The notes under the pieces are model-generated. The model ran no database searches. It saw only the letters and a list, made by a program, of their open reading frames with translations, and had not been told where the DNA came from. Positions 13,246-22,922 of a DNA stretch of 64,000 nt are shown here, piece by piece. This DNA is from Pochonia chlamydosporia 170 (taxonomy: Eukaryota; Ascomycota; Sordariomycetes; Hypocreales; Clavicipitaceae), in NCBI RefSeq assembly GCF_001653235.2, contig NC_035796.1:2232001-2296000 (forward strand), in the 5' to 3' direction. Position 1 is the first letter of the stretch; each line of letters begins with the position of its first letter. The position numbers and the translations under genes were made by a program.

Positions 13246-13976
13246 ATGCCCGTCGAACTGCGCAAGCGCAAGGCGCCGCAGCCACCGCCTGCGCCGGCAC
13301 CAGCTCCCAAAAAGGCCACCAAAGCTGGTAGACCTCCCAAGGCGAAGAAGCCTGAGCCTGCGGCGAAAAAGGAGGACGAGAAAAAACCTGCTGCTGCTGC
13401 TGCTGCTGCGCCGGCGAGCAGAAAGATTGCCGTCGGAGATGTCATTGACTTGGATGACTTTGGCGGCGAGATCCAGACCAATGATGGCGAGACGACCACG
13501 TTGAAGAAGCTGCTTGAGGAGAGTGGAAGCGGTGTGGTGTTGTTTACCTATCCCAAGGCATCTACCCCTGGCTGTGAGTCTTGAATTTTACTTTATTCTA
13601 AATTATCTTTTTAATTACGCGCTTTGCGGTGGATATGTTACGCAGTTGCTGATATTGTTTAGGCACGAACCAAGTCTGCCTCTTTCGCGACTCCTACACG
13701 CCGCTTACTGCCGACGGTCTCGCCATCTACGGCCTCAGCGCGGACTCGCCCAAGGCGAACACTACGTTCAAGGAAAAGCAGAAGCTTCCGTATCCCTTGC
13801 TGTGTGATCCGCAGGCTACTCTCATTGCCGCCATTGGCTTGAAGAAGCAGCCTAAGGGGACGCAGCGTGGTGTGTTTGTGGTTGATAAGAAGGGCAAGGT
13901 GCTTGTTGCGGAGCCGGGCAGCCCTGCTGGGACGGTGGACAAGGTGAAGGCTTTGGTGGAGGAGTTGAAGAAGTAA
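13246..13976 (+). CDS. DOT5: Peroxiredoxin, PrxQ/BCP family (Dot5-like)
   Basis: Thiol peroxidase that reduces peroxides with electrons from thioredoxin. Two exons, 13246-13573 and 13663-13976, with an 89-base intron (donor GTGAGT); 213 residues. The intron splits the codon of the peroxidatic cysteine: TPG-C110, then resolving C115 in the CTNQVC motif, the C-x4-C pair of atypical two-Cys PrxQ enzymes. FRDSYTPL and the C-terminal GTQRGVFVVDKKGKV complete the fold. The first 60 residues are a low-complexity A/P/K-rich extension (PQPPPAPAPAPKK, KKPEPAAKK), as in yeast nuclear Dot5, so a nuclear location is likely but inferred. The downstream complex I gene lies on the same strand 537 bases away. 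Confidence 0.88.
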
Positions 13977-14513
13977 GTGGTTTGGGTTTAGGTTTGATGT
14001 GTTGATGCTGGTGATGATGGTGGTTTTTTGACGATGATGATGGTTGGACGTTAGATAGAGTGTATGGGGTTATGGGTGGATTGTACGGATATGGAATGAA
14101 TGTTAGGGTAGGAATAGCAAGCGATTTGGTTTTAAGATTGACTGCTGCTCGACGTGGTGTAATCTGACTAAATCTGGTGAGGGTGTGCCGAATGTGTGGG
14201 AGCTTGTTGAAGTAGCTTCCATCGTCCACGACCGCCACACACTCTCCCACAAATAGTACATGACATGTCAATTGAGCTTCCACATTAAACCAATGTTGAT
14301 TAAGTACCATATTTTAAAACAATTGATTTTCTACTACCTACTGCCTCTGGCATAACATTGCCAGCTCGATGCCAAAGAGCTATAGGGTAATTTCGGCAAA
14401 ACACCGGCCCAGTCCACCACCCAATGATCGTGAACCCATATCCAACCTCAAAACGCTCGTTCAACCCGTCAACTACACCCCAACGACCGCACTCAATCCA
14501 TCGCAACGTCACA
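13977..14513. other. Intergenic region, DOT5 to complex I subunit
   Basis: DOT5 3' flank, then the leader of the next gene. An ATG at 14424 is in frame with the downstream gene and would add 30 residues. I prefer 14514 because the protein then begins MSTQAVAKAAGG, the expected family N-terminus. Nothing else is seen. Confidence 0.5.
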
Positions 14514-15233
14514 ATGTCGACTCAAGCGGTGGCCAAAGCTGCCGGCGGCGTCGTTTCCATCGCAAAGGTACATCCCAATCGCGACCCCGCCACCTCCCCC
14601 AAGACCAATTGGTCTCAATCCGACCGCCGAATCGAAAATTACTAACCCCAACCTCTCGCGTAGAAACAAACCGTCCAGTCCGCAGGAATATGGGAGTCCA
14701 TCCGAAAAGCCCTCTCCATCGACGCCAACCGCTCCAACGGCGTGCCCCTGAACCCGTACTACCGCAACCCGGCGCCCGGCAGCAACGACCCCATGGCGTT
14801 TGATGACCCCGTCACCCTTCCGGCGGGTGACATCGCCGACAACCCGTACTGGAAGCGCGACCACCGCCGCCACTATCCCCAGCTGAGTGTCATGAAGCAG
14901 GCCGACGTGGCGAGCTTGTTGACGATTGGCAGCGCTGCCGCCCCCAAGGTCGACTTGATTGGGGAGGCGGGCGAGAAGCAGCTCGTTGCGGCGAAGCAGG
15001 AGGGTGAGACGGGCCTGGCAAAGGTGCTTGAGAAGACGAGCGGGAAGGATGTGTTTGTGAATGGGCTGCCGCCGCTGCCGAGTGGACAGACTTTGGGGTC
15101 GGGCTCGTGGGACGTGCATAAGTATGAGCTGACGGAGGAGAATACGTATCCCCAAGGGTGAGTGATAGTCTTGTGAGTTTGGGTGTGACTTTTTGCTAAC
15201 TGGTGTAGATATCCGTGCCGGACTTTCGTATAG
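14514..15233 (+). CDS. NADH:ubiquinone oxidoreductase 21.3 kDa subunit (NUZM type)
   Basis: Accessory subunit of mitochondrial complex I found in filamentous fungi and Yarrowia. Three exons: 14514-14567, 14664-15157 and 15209-15233, with introns of 96 and 51 bases (acceptors CGTAG and TGTAG). The product is 190 residues, about 20.5 kDa, which matches the family. Recognisable blocks are SNGVPLNPYYRNPAPG, DPVTLPAGDIADNPYWKRD and RRHYPQLSV. The last exon codes only eight residues (YPCRTFV after the split codon), and the end is clear only if that intron is removed. The subunit name is from memory of the 21.3 kDa/NUZM group; the complex I assignment is firmer than the exact subunit. Confidence 0.82.
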
Positions 15234-15433
15234 ATGGAGGGGAAGATTACTTGTACATAAGACGATGTAACATGGAGGTCATAGAGCCGGTTTCCTTTGT
15301 GATAAGAATTGAAATATTCTCTAAACGTTTTCCGTGTCCTATATGTCGTGAAATCAACGCCTTGTCGTAAATCATAGCCATTCTATCCATGAATATACAC
15401 GAAAAGTATTCCCAAATCAACGCCAGCAATGCA

Positions 15434-15877
15434 TCATGAAACCATCCTCTCTACAACCTTGACCTTCCCCTGCGCCCGCTTCACCCGATCATCAAAATCC
15501 TGAACCGCCTCATCCGTATTCTCTGTCGATAACGTATCCGGCTCAACCAGCGAGTACACCATTCTCACATTCTTGTCTAACCGCGCATTGCTCGGTAGCG
15601 GCGGTAATGTGCACTTTGTCTCCTTCTGCTTCGCAACCTCACTGTCCGCTGATTGATCTTGTTGCGACTGGGGAGGGAGTCTGTTTGCCCAGATGACTGC
15701 CCGACTTGCTAGCCGGCCGCTTTCGAGAAACTTCTCAAAGCCCTTTTGCATGCCAAAGGAGCGGCCTTCCATGCGGCCTGCTTTTTCGCCGTCTGCGAGG
15801 CCTTGGGTGTAGCCTTGTTGGTAGAAGTTGTCCTCGAGGTTGAGGATGTCGTCGAAGGGGTCTGGTGTGGAAGGCAT
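15434..15877 (-). CDS. LTO1: Lto1/ORAOV1 family deca-GX3 protein
   Basis: Lto1 pairs with Yae1 as an adaptor that brings the ABC protein Rli1/ABCE1 to the cytosolic Fe-S assembly machinery (family knowledge). Single exon, 147 residues. The signature is visible: glycine at every fourth position at residues 22, 26, 30, 34, 38, 42 and 46, followed by FEKFLESGRL. The remainder is variable. In characterised Lto1 proteins the C-terminal residue is a tryptophan that docks the CIA targeting complex; here the frame ends VVERMVS with no Trp. It is convergent with the complex I gene (200 bases between stops) and divergent from the methionyl-tRNA synthetase gene. Confidence 0.87.
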   Translation of the reverse strand: MPSTPDPFDDILNLEDNFYQQGYTQGLADGEKAGRMEGRSFGMQKGFEKFLESGRLASRAVIWANRLPPQSQQDQSADSEVAKQKETKCTLPPLPSNARLDKNVRMVYSLVEPDTLSTENTDEAVQDFDDRVKRAQGKVKVVERMVS

Positions 15878-16650
15878 TTTGGTGTTTTATATGTCAGGAT
15901 TTGGCTTTGGAGTTGGTGGGATTGGAGTGTAGTGTGAGTGGTAGACTTCTGGTTGGTGATGACAAAGATGTGGTTGAGTGTGGATGAAGGGTCTGACTCA
16001 GTGGGGCTTTGGGTGGTGAGTTTGGGGAAGGATATCGAAGGTTGACTTGGGTCTACATGGGTGCAAGAGACTGGGGAAACCTTATGAACAATATAAGAGT
16101 CACTCTACTGTTTGGTCGTGCATACAGATTTTGTGCAAATTGGTGGGCTTATGTGATGTGAGCAAGTGGCAAGCGGTGGTCGGCATTCAGACGGCATTTG
16201 GGCTTACATATCAAAGAGGAAGGAAGATGTTGGTGGTGGGATTAGGTGCACAATTGAGAATACATGTAATGTGTATTTCGAGCCAAAGCAATACGTATTC
16301 ACTACCAGAGTTGCCTATTCTATTGAATTGCCGTGTCAGACATGTCATGTATGACTTTCAATTGCGCTTGCGTGACTCTTGTCATGTCATTGAGCCCTGC
16401 ATGTCAAGTTCCTGCCAATGCCCCTCCTCGAATCGGAGGAGGGGCTGAGTTTTCCACACCAAAAGTTGACCCCTCCATGGTGCAAAGCCCAGACTCTCTT
16501 CACCTCAGGTGACTCAGGCCTCTGCTTTGTCCTCCCTGCATCTCCGGATTCTTTAATTGCCACCACAACCTCTTGCCATTGGAGTCGATCAACCGCATTT
16601 TACCAACTTCAAAACCCGTCGCAGCATTATCCCAAGAAGAAAATTCTGAC
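15878..16650. other. Divergent promoter region LTO1 / MES1
   Basis: No gene is seen. A 12-codon open frame including its stop, 16477-16512 (ATG GTG to TGA), sits in the probable MES1 leader and could act as an upstream ORF if transcription starts before it. The LTO1 leader contains no clear motif. Confidence 0.5.
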
Positions 16651-18588
16651 ATGCCGGTTGAAAATCCTATCCTGCCCGTCAAGGGCAAGAGGAACATCCT
16701 CATCACCAGCGCCCTGCCCTACGTCAACAACGTCCCCCATCTGGGCAACGTCGTGGGCAGCGTGCTGAGTGCGGATGTGTACTCCCGATTCAGCAAACTT
16801 CGCGACCGTCCTACACTCTACATTTGCGGAACAGACGAGTACGGCACCGCTACGGAGACGAAAGCTCTCGAGACGGGCCAGACCCCCCAGGAACTCTGCG
16901 ACGAGTTCCACGCGAAGCATAAGGAGGTGTATGACTGGTTTGAGATTGGATTCGACTATTTCGGCCGCACCACGACCCAAAAGCAGACAGAGATTGTGCA
17001 GGATATCTTTTTAAAACTACATGAGAACGGATTTCTCGAGGAGCGCACCACAACCCAGCCGTACTGCGAGAAGCATGATGGCTACCTGGCCGATCGATTT
17101 GTCGAGGGAACGTGTCCCAAGTGCGGCTATGACGATGCTAGAGGTGACCAGTGTGACAAGTGCGGAGGGCTCTTGGACCCCTTTGAGCTGATCAACCCGC
17201 GATGCAAGATCGATGGTGCCCAGCCCATCCCTCGCGACACCAAGCACATCTTCTTGAAGCTGGACTTGCTTCAGCCAGATATTGAGAAGTGGTTCGCAAA
17301 CGCGCACAAGAAGTACGGATGGCCGCAGAACGGTGTTGGAATCACGCAATCTTGGTTGACCAAGGGCCTCGAGGGTCGCAGTATCACCAGAGATCTCAAG
17401 TGGGGTGTTCCCATCCCGCTGCCCGGCTATGAGAAGAAGGTCATTTATGTGTGGTTCGACGCTTGCATCGGATACCCGTCTATCACAGCCAACTACACGG
17501 ACGAATGGGAGAAGTGGTGGAAGAACCCCGACGATGTTTCTCTGTACCAGTTCATGGGTAAGGACAACGTGCCGTTCCACACGGTTATTTTCCCTGGCTC
17601 CGAGATTGGAACTGGCTACAACTGGACCATGTTGAATCATCTGTCTACGACCGAGTACCTCAACTACGAGAATGGCAAGTTTTCCAAGTCGAGAGGCGTT
17701 GGTGTCTTTGGAAACCAGGTCAAGGATATTGGCATCTCGCCCTCTGTTTGGAGATATTACCTCCTGTCGAATCGTCCCGAGACTGGAGACACTCAGTTTG
17801 AGTGGCAAAACTTCGTTCTTGCCAACAACAGCGAGCTACTTGCCAATTTCGGTAACTTTGTGAACCGAATCGTCAAGTTTGTCAATGCCAAGTGTGATGG
17901 AACTATTCCTGAATTCTCTGCCACGTACACAGACGACACGTTCGACTTTCCCGGCTGGGTCCTCCGAGTCAACGCCCTTCTGGCAGAATACGTCGACCTC
18001 ATGGAGAAGGTCCACATTCGTGCTGGCGTGAAGAAGCTCATGGAGATCAGCACCGAGGGCAACACCTTATTGCAGTACCGACTGGACAACACCAACCTGG
18101 TTGAGAAACCTGAGAGAACCAAGACTGTTATTGGCTTGGGCCTCAACCTTTGCCACTTGCTGGCGTCTCTGGCATCGCCATATATGCCCTCAACATCAGA
18201 GTCAATCTGCAAGCAGTTGAACACCACGCTTGCCTTTATCCCCGACGTTTGGGATCCTGAGATCCTCAAGAGCGGCCACAAGATCGGAAAAGCGGCTTAC
18301 CTGTTCACTCGTATTGACGAGAAGAAAGTGGCGGAGTGGAAGGCGGCTTTTGGTGGCAGTGCTGAGTCCCGCGCTGCCGAGGAGGCTGCCAAGAAGAAGA
18401 AGCAGGAGGAGAAGGAAAAGAAGAAGGCTAGAAAAGCGGCCAAGGCTGCTGAAGCCGCTCAGGCCGCTGCTGGCGAAAGCCCTGCGGGCAAGGACAAGGA
18501 CGCGAAGGCTACAGATGGAGCTGCTGTTGCTCCTGCTGCAAGAGATATAAAGGATTTGCCTATCCGAGCTAAGCCTGAGAGCAAGTAG
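16651..18588 (+). CDS. MES1: Cytosolic methionyl-tRNA synthetase
   Basis: Class I aminoacyl-tRNA synthetase charging tRNA-Met with methionine for initiation and elongation. Single exon, 645 residues. The ATG at 16651 is used; the frame is open 26 codons upstream but has no ATG there. The HIGH motif appears as HLGN (residues 30-33) and the KMSKS loop as KFSKS (343-347). The zinc knuckle has two CxxC pairs, CPKCG and CDKCG, and the anticodon-binding helices follow. Residues from about 570 on are A/K/E-rich (KKKKQEEKEKKKARKAAK), a tail like those that give non-specific tRNA binding. The yeast-type N-terminal GST-like domain that binds Arc1 is absent. There is no mitochondrial presequence. Confidence 0.95.
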   Translation: MPVENPILPVKGKRNILITSALPYVNNVPHLGNVVGSVLSADVYSRFSKLRDRPTLYICGTDEYGTATETKALETGQTPQELCDEFHAKHKEVYDWFEIGFDYFGRTTTQKQTEIVQDIFLKLHENGFLEERTTTQPYCEKHDGYLADRFVEGTCPKCGYDDARGDQCDKCGGLLDPFELINPRCKIDGAQPIPRDTKHIFLKLDLLQPDIEKWFANAHKKYGWPQNGVGITQSWLTKGLEGRSITRDLKWGVPIPLPGYEKKVIYVWFDACIGYPSITANYTDEWEKWWKNPDDVSLYQFMGKDNVPFHTVIFPGSEIGTGYNWTMLNHLSTTEYLNYENGKFSKSRGVGVFGNQVKDIGISPSVWRYYLLSNRPETGDTQFEWQNFVLANNSELLANFGNFVNRIVKFVNAKCDGTIPEFSATYTDDTFDFPGWVLRVNALLAEYVDLMEKVHIRAGVKKLMEISTEGNTLLQYRLDNTNLVEKPERTKTVIGLGLNLCHLLASLASPYMPSTSESICKQLNTTLAFIPDVWDPEILKSGHKIGKAAYLFTRIDEKKVAEWKAAFGGSAESRAAEEAAKKKKQEEKEKKKARKAAKAAEAAQAAAGESPAGKDKDAKATDGAAVAPAARDIKDLPIRAKPESK

Positions 18589-19234
18589 ATGAAGATTAGA
18601 TCTTGCGATTTGAAGATGTGCAGCGTCAAGAGTATTTGCAGAAGGGGCCGGGGCTTATGGAATGACCAGACGGTATGAAAGGTTTTATGAATGATGTATG
18701 GGGCAAGATATCATGACTGGCGGTGTACAGGGATTAGCAATCATGTCATAGCGATAGACTTGGATGCTAGATATTTGCAATTGTGTCAAAGGTTGACTAT
18801 CAAGGATTGGACTTGTGATATGATATTGTGATGTCATTTGGTGTGGTACCGAAGGGCCAGTGTACTTTCAAGTTTGACTATTACCCAAGGTTTATGCCCT
18901 TTATGCCTTATTTGTGTCAAAATTTAAGCATCTTTATAGTTGCAAACTATCCAGCTACTCCAGTCATAAAAGCGAAGTGTGATGTCAAACTCAACGCGAT
19001 ATGAAAATCCATGCCCCACATTATCCCACCACCGGTTGACATCTACGAGGGGCAGATTTTGGCGGAGCATCACCTCCAACCTGCAACATCGTCCGTCATC
19101 CAAAGCTCTACCTTGCACACTCACACCCACGCGCAGCGCCACTGCGCAACCTCGAAAACCCCTCAATCGACCTCGCGCGCACCTCCTTCCCCCCCGATAC
19201 CCATTTCCTTGACGCTTCCTCTCAGCGCTCCGCG
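18589..19234. other. Intergenic region MES1 / NAA10
   Basis: MES1 3' flank and NAA10 leader on the same strand. No further gene or motif is supported. Confidence 0.5.
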
Positions 19235-19971
19235 ATGGACATTCGTGTCCTCACCAGCGCGGACCTCCCGCTCATCCAGCACGCCAACCTGGAGAACCTC
19301 CCCGAAAACTACTTCCTCAAATACTACCTGTACCACGCGCTGTCATGGCCGCAACTAAGCTACGTCGCCGTGGATGTGAGCCGCCCTGCCAAAGGACCGT
19401 ACGATTACCCCAAGATTGTGGGCTACGTGCTGGCCAAGATGGAGGAGGAGCCGACGGACGGAGTGCCCCATGGTCATATTACGAGTTTGAGTGTCATGAG
19501 GACGCATAGACGGCTTGGTATTGCGGAGAAGTTGATGCGACAGAGCCGTATGTTACCCCCCTTGGTGACAGCTTCGCAAGCTAGTGGTATGCTAACAGTT
19601 AGGTAGAATTGGCCATGGTGGAATCCTTCCAAGCGAAATACGTGTCTCTTCATGTGCGCGTCTCCAACGTCGCTGCCCGGCATCTCTACGAAGATACATT
19701 GGGGTTCAAGAATGAAAAGGTCGAGGCGAAGTACTACGCGGACGGGGAGGATGCGTTCTGCATGCGTCTGGACCTCGATGGTATTAAGAAGCAGATTGAG
19801 GATGCGGACAAGGAGACGAATGGTACGGATGGCGAGGTGGATGAGGGTGAGGCGGTGGGCGAGGTTGGTCGTGATCCTGCGAAGGGGAAGGAGGAGAGGA
19901 AGATGAAGGTTGCTGTGGGGAGGAGTCTGGGCGTAGGGGCGTTGGTTGAGAAGGATGAGAGTAAGCATTGA
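19235..19971 (+). CDS. ARD1: NatA N-terminal acetyltransferase catalytic subunit
   Basis: Naa10/Ard1 transfers acetyl from acetyl-CoA to the N-termini of nascent proteins (Ser, Ala, Thr, Gly) on ribosomes, in complex with Naa15. Two exons, 19235-19547 and 19607-19971; a 59-base intron (donor GTATGT, branch GCTAAC, acceptor GTAG) rejoins ...[15 protein letters not shown]. The product is 225 residues. The GNAT fold is complete: [14 protein letters not shown] substrate loop, the acetyl-CoA loop RRLGIA near residue 90, and [23 protein letters not shown]. The C-terminal 70 residues are acidic then basic and variable, as in homologues. Confidence 0.94.
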
Positions 19972-20632
19972 GGGGGATGATGAAGGGGAGTGTGCTTTAT
20001 GGCTGGACTATTATGTGGATAGATAAAATGATATGATTGATGTATATGTTATCTGGGGGCTATGTAGACTGCCGAATCGCCCGGCCTTTGGACTCAAGGA
20101 CACAACAGATGTCGTGATTTTGACCGACCTGATAGGCCCAAAGTTTTGAAGGAAGAAGTTCGTGAAACCTTTGCAGTGGGCCGACCTAGAAATGAATGAA
20201 ATAGAACACAGGCAACAAAACGATAAGCTAGTATCGTACCGCTGTCGTTCTGTAAGAGCCACACATGGCAACGATCTGGATCTGCATGGGATGTTTACAA
20301 TGCGGTCTAAACTGAACACCATGGCGGCTAGATGCTGGAGATATTCGCAACCGACATCGTCACCCTGCGACACTTGCCTGGAAGCTACCTCCCAATGGTC
20401 CATCAGTGGCGAAGTACAATTTATCTTTGGTGGCCTATCTGTTAGATAGATTCTTCATTCTTCTATGTGGAAATGAGATTGCACAAGTACTTCACGACTG
20501 AAGGCCATTGTCAGCCTCATGTGTCGGGCCCATCTATCGCGCGTGCCTCAATATAACAAAGTCTTGCATTCATTTTCGTAAAGTACCCGTATAGCAACCC
20601 GATGAGCCAAGTATACCGTCTCGGAGCACTGA
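19972..20632. other. Boundary between housekeeping block and HET island
   Basis: 660 bases between convergent NAA10 and the HET frame. No gene is recognised. This is the left edge of the accessory island. Confidence 0.5.
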
Positions 20633-22610
20633 CTAGTAAACGTTTACCCAGGTTCCTTCTCTCGCCACCTCCTCAGAATTCAGGGATGCCACCCCGACTC
20701 TCTCATAAAAGCTCTCATCTAGCACTCTGATCAAATTAATGATCAAAACATGAAGTTTTCGATCCTGTTGGCTTCCGCTTGCCCTATCCCGTCCAATAAC
20801 AACGCACTTCAAGTCGTCCATGTCATATTCTTGGGCCTCATCGAATGTAACTTTGGCCGAAAGATCCGATTTTGTAACGCTCACGTCTCTTGCCAGCACA
20901 CGCAGCATTGAGGCTGCCGCGTGTTCATAACTCTCACCTGCTGCTTCATGGCCAATGCTATGCTTAAATGGGTTCGAGAAATCACTAGTTGCCCACTCAA
21001 TTTCCTGGAACTGCAGTTTCATGTACTTGATGGGACCGTCTTTCGAAAACCAAGACCACGTCGGCACATAGTAGCGACTGCGTAGTGGCTGTTGAATACG
21101 CACCATGGGACGGTTCTCGCCTCGCTTCCACAATAGAAGGCGCGGGAAGTACAGCGGGAAGAAGCCATATGCAGCTTTTGTCTTGAATGCCTTGGACAGT
21201 CGAGCTTGCAAGCCGAGAATCGCCACCGCACGGTCGGACTTTTTGGTGAAGGCCAGGTTAGAGTATCTCTCGTAGAGATCCTGTATAAGCATCTGTCGCC
21301 CATCACGGTAGTACTTCAACGCGGAATCTGGAAAGTTGGGATCACCGAGGAACGCGGCCATTGGACTGATATGTTCGAAAACATGGTTACTTCTGTTTAT
21401 ATGAAACAGGGATATTAGGTGGTCTTACTTTCGAAGCCAGGTCAACGTCTCGCAGTAAACTCCAGCACCACACTCAAAATACACCTGCGTGGAGGTGAAG
21501 AAGATGGTGCGCCGGGATAATGCCCTCTCTTGAAGCACCCAACCGCGTTTGTTGAGCTCTCCAAGTTCAACATCGCGGTGAAAGTCGTCAATGTTGGGGC
21601 ATATATAGAGAGTTTGGTCATCGGAAGTCGAGAGTTGGATACAGTCTCGGGGTTGGCGATTATGAAGAAAGCCCATTAGCGAGGATCCAGCAGACCCGGC
21701 GGCAATGGTGCAATACGCACCGCTGAATACTTGTTCCATCCTGACTGATTCGTATTCCCAGTCTTCTTTGTCATCCTGGACTATGCAAAGCGAGTCAATC
21801 CAAAGGTATTTTATGTCGATCCCGAGCGATACAGAGACAGCATCCCGAAAGGTCGGTGGTAGACTTGGAACATCAATGTGTTGTTGGAGGTCAGCAAGAT
21901 TATGTCTGTAAGTACAGAACTTCTCAGTCTCGCTGAGGTTTCCCCAACAGTGACTGAGTGCCACATATCGCTGTAGTCCAATCACTCTAGAGTCCACAAG
22001 GCGTGGAGAGTTGCCAAGCTCCAAAAGCCTCGTTGGCATGGGCAAGTCGTCACACTCACCCGGGCCGTTCTCAGGTGGTGGACGGCAGATTCTATGAATA
22101 GAATCACAGCGTGAAATACACTGTTTGATCAGCGAGAACTGCTCTTCGCTGCCCGGGTTAAACAGCTGCGGTAGCCCAAGTTGAGCACCGTTTGGGATGG
22201 GTTTGCCTAGTCACAGCGGTTCGTCTCTTTTCATTGAACAAGGTATACACACAGAAGGACGTACCTGGACTACTGTATATTGAGAGAAGGTTTGGTCCGT
22301 CTACGACACCTAGCACACCTCCGTTCCGATGCATTTTGGCCACTCCCCGTACTTCCAGTCCTCGGCGATTGACAGTTTGCTGAACGAGAGCACATAACTG
22401 GCACGTTGTGGACGATGAGTTGAGTGTTGACAAATCACACTCCCAGCCAGACAAGTTGGCTAGGTCTATGTTCTTGCAAAAGTCACACAGAACTACGGGG
22501 GGGTTCATTGGTTTCGGCCTGATTCCTTCCCAGCTAATTGCGTCGAGTACCTGCGTGGCAAACGTATTGTCTGGGAATGAGATCCAAGTATTACTGAGCT
22601 GTTTCGAGTG
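20633..22610 (-). CDS. HET (heterokaryon incompatibility) domain frame, probably the C-terminal half of a kinase-HET protein
   Basis: HET domains are TIR-like cell-death effectors in fungal nonself recognition. Three exons on the minus strand: 22610-22265, 22206-21429 and 21365-20633, with introns of 58 and 63 bases (GTACGT/CTAG, GTAAGA/TCAG). Each join keeps frame (SSPG-KPIPNGAQLGLPQLF; WLRN-PMAAFLGD). HET core blocks are complete: YVALSHCWG, LPPTFRDAV, YLWIDSLCIVQDD, YCTIAAGSA and RGWVLQERALSRRTIFF. If it started alone, the first ATG would be 22508 (MNPPVVLCDFCKNID, 584 residues). However, the frame is open to an excellent acceptor (TTTTGCAG) at 22611, and the residues before that Met (NTWISFPDNTFA) look like real protein. 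With the micro-exon chain upstream this argues that it continues from the kinase. No break is seen. Confidence 0.85.
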
Positions 22611-22922
22611 CTGCAAAAGAAATTTAACAAAGTCATATATTTAAAACTATGGTCATCTGTGAAACGTACGCGCTAAAGACACTCGTTAGACGTGAAGATT
22701 CTCACGAGGTGAGGATTCTCCTTACCAACTATGAATAACCAAGTCAGCGAAAGGGTAAATCGAAGTTACGAGTTCCATTACCGACATTCTGAAATATCGT
22801 GGATATCTTATTAGTTACCTGTACACTCGTTATGGATGGGGCATTGGTGTGCTAACATACTGGCAACACATCGTTAGTTTGGGCTACATGCTTGGCTTTG
22901 GGGTATGGCTTGGATAGCTTAC
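22611..22922 (-). other. Chain of five canonical introns separated by micro-exons, linking kinase and HET frames
   Basis: Read on the minus strand, the introns are 22922-22860 (63 bases, GTAAGC, CTAAC, CCAG), 22856-22789 (68, GTTAGC, CTAAT, TTTCAG), 22781-22729 (53, GTAATG, CTGAC, CATAG), 22725-22673 (53, GTAAGG, CTAAC, TTTAG) and 22669-22611 (59, GTACGT, TTTTGCAG). The pieces left between them are TAT, AATGTCG, TTG and CGC. Keeping the three 3-base pieces and skipping the 7-base piece joins the kinase to the HET frame in phase (...DTQA-Y-L-R-HSKQ...). Including the 7-base piece shifts frame and ends after a short tail. The signals are seen; their use is inferred. Confidence 0.6.

Noticed and set aside
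17017..17808. 263-codon minus-strand frame inside MES1
   Set aside because: Antisense shadow of the conserved synthetase; no family features.
22789..22818. 30-base GTAACT...TTTCAG segment between kinase and HET
   Set aside because: Too short to be spliced; the longer 68-base intron that contains it fits better.
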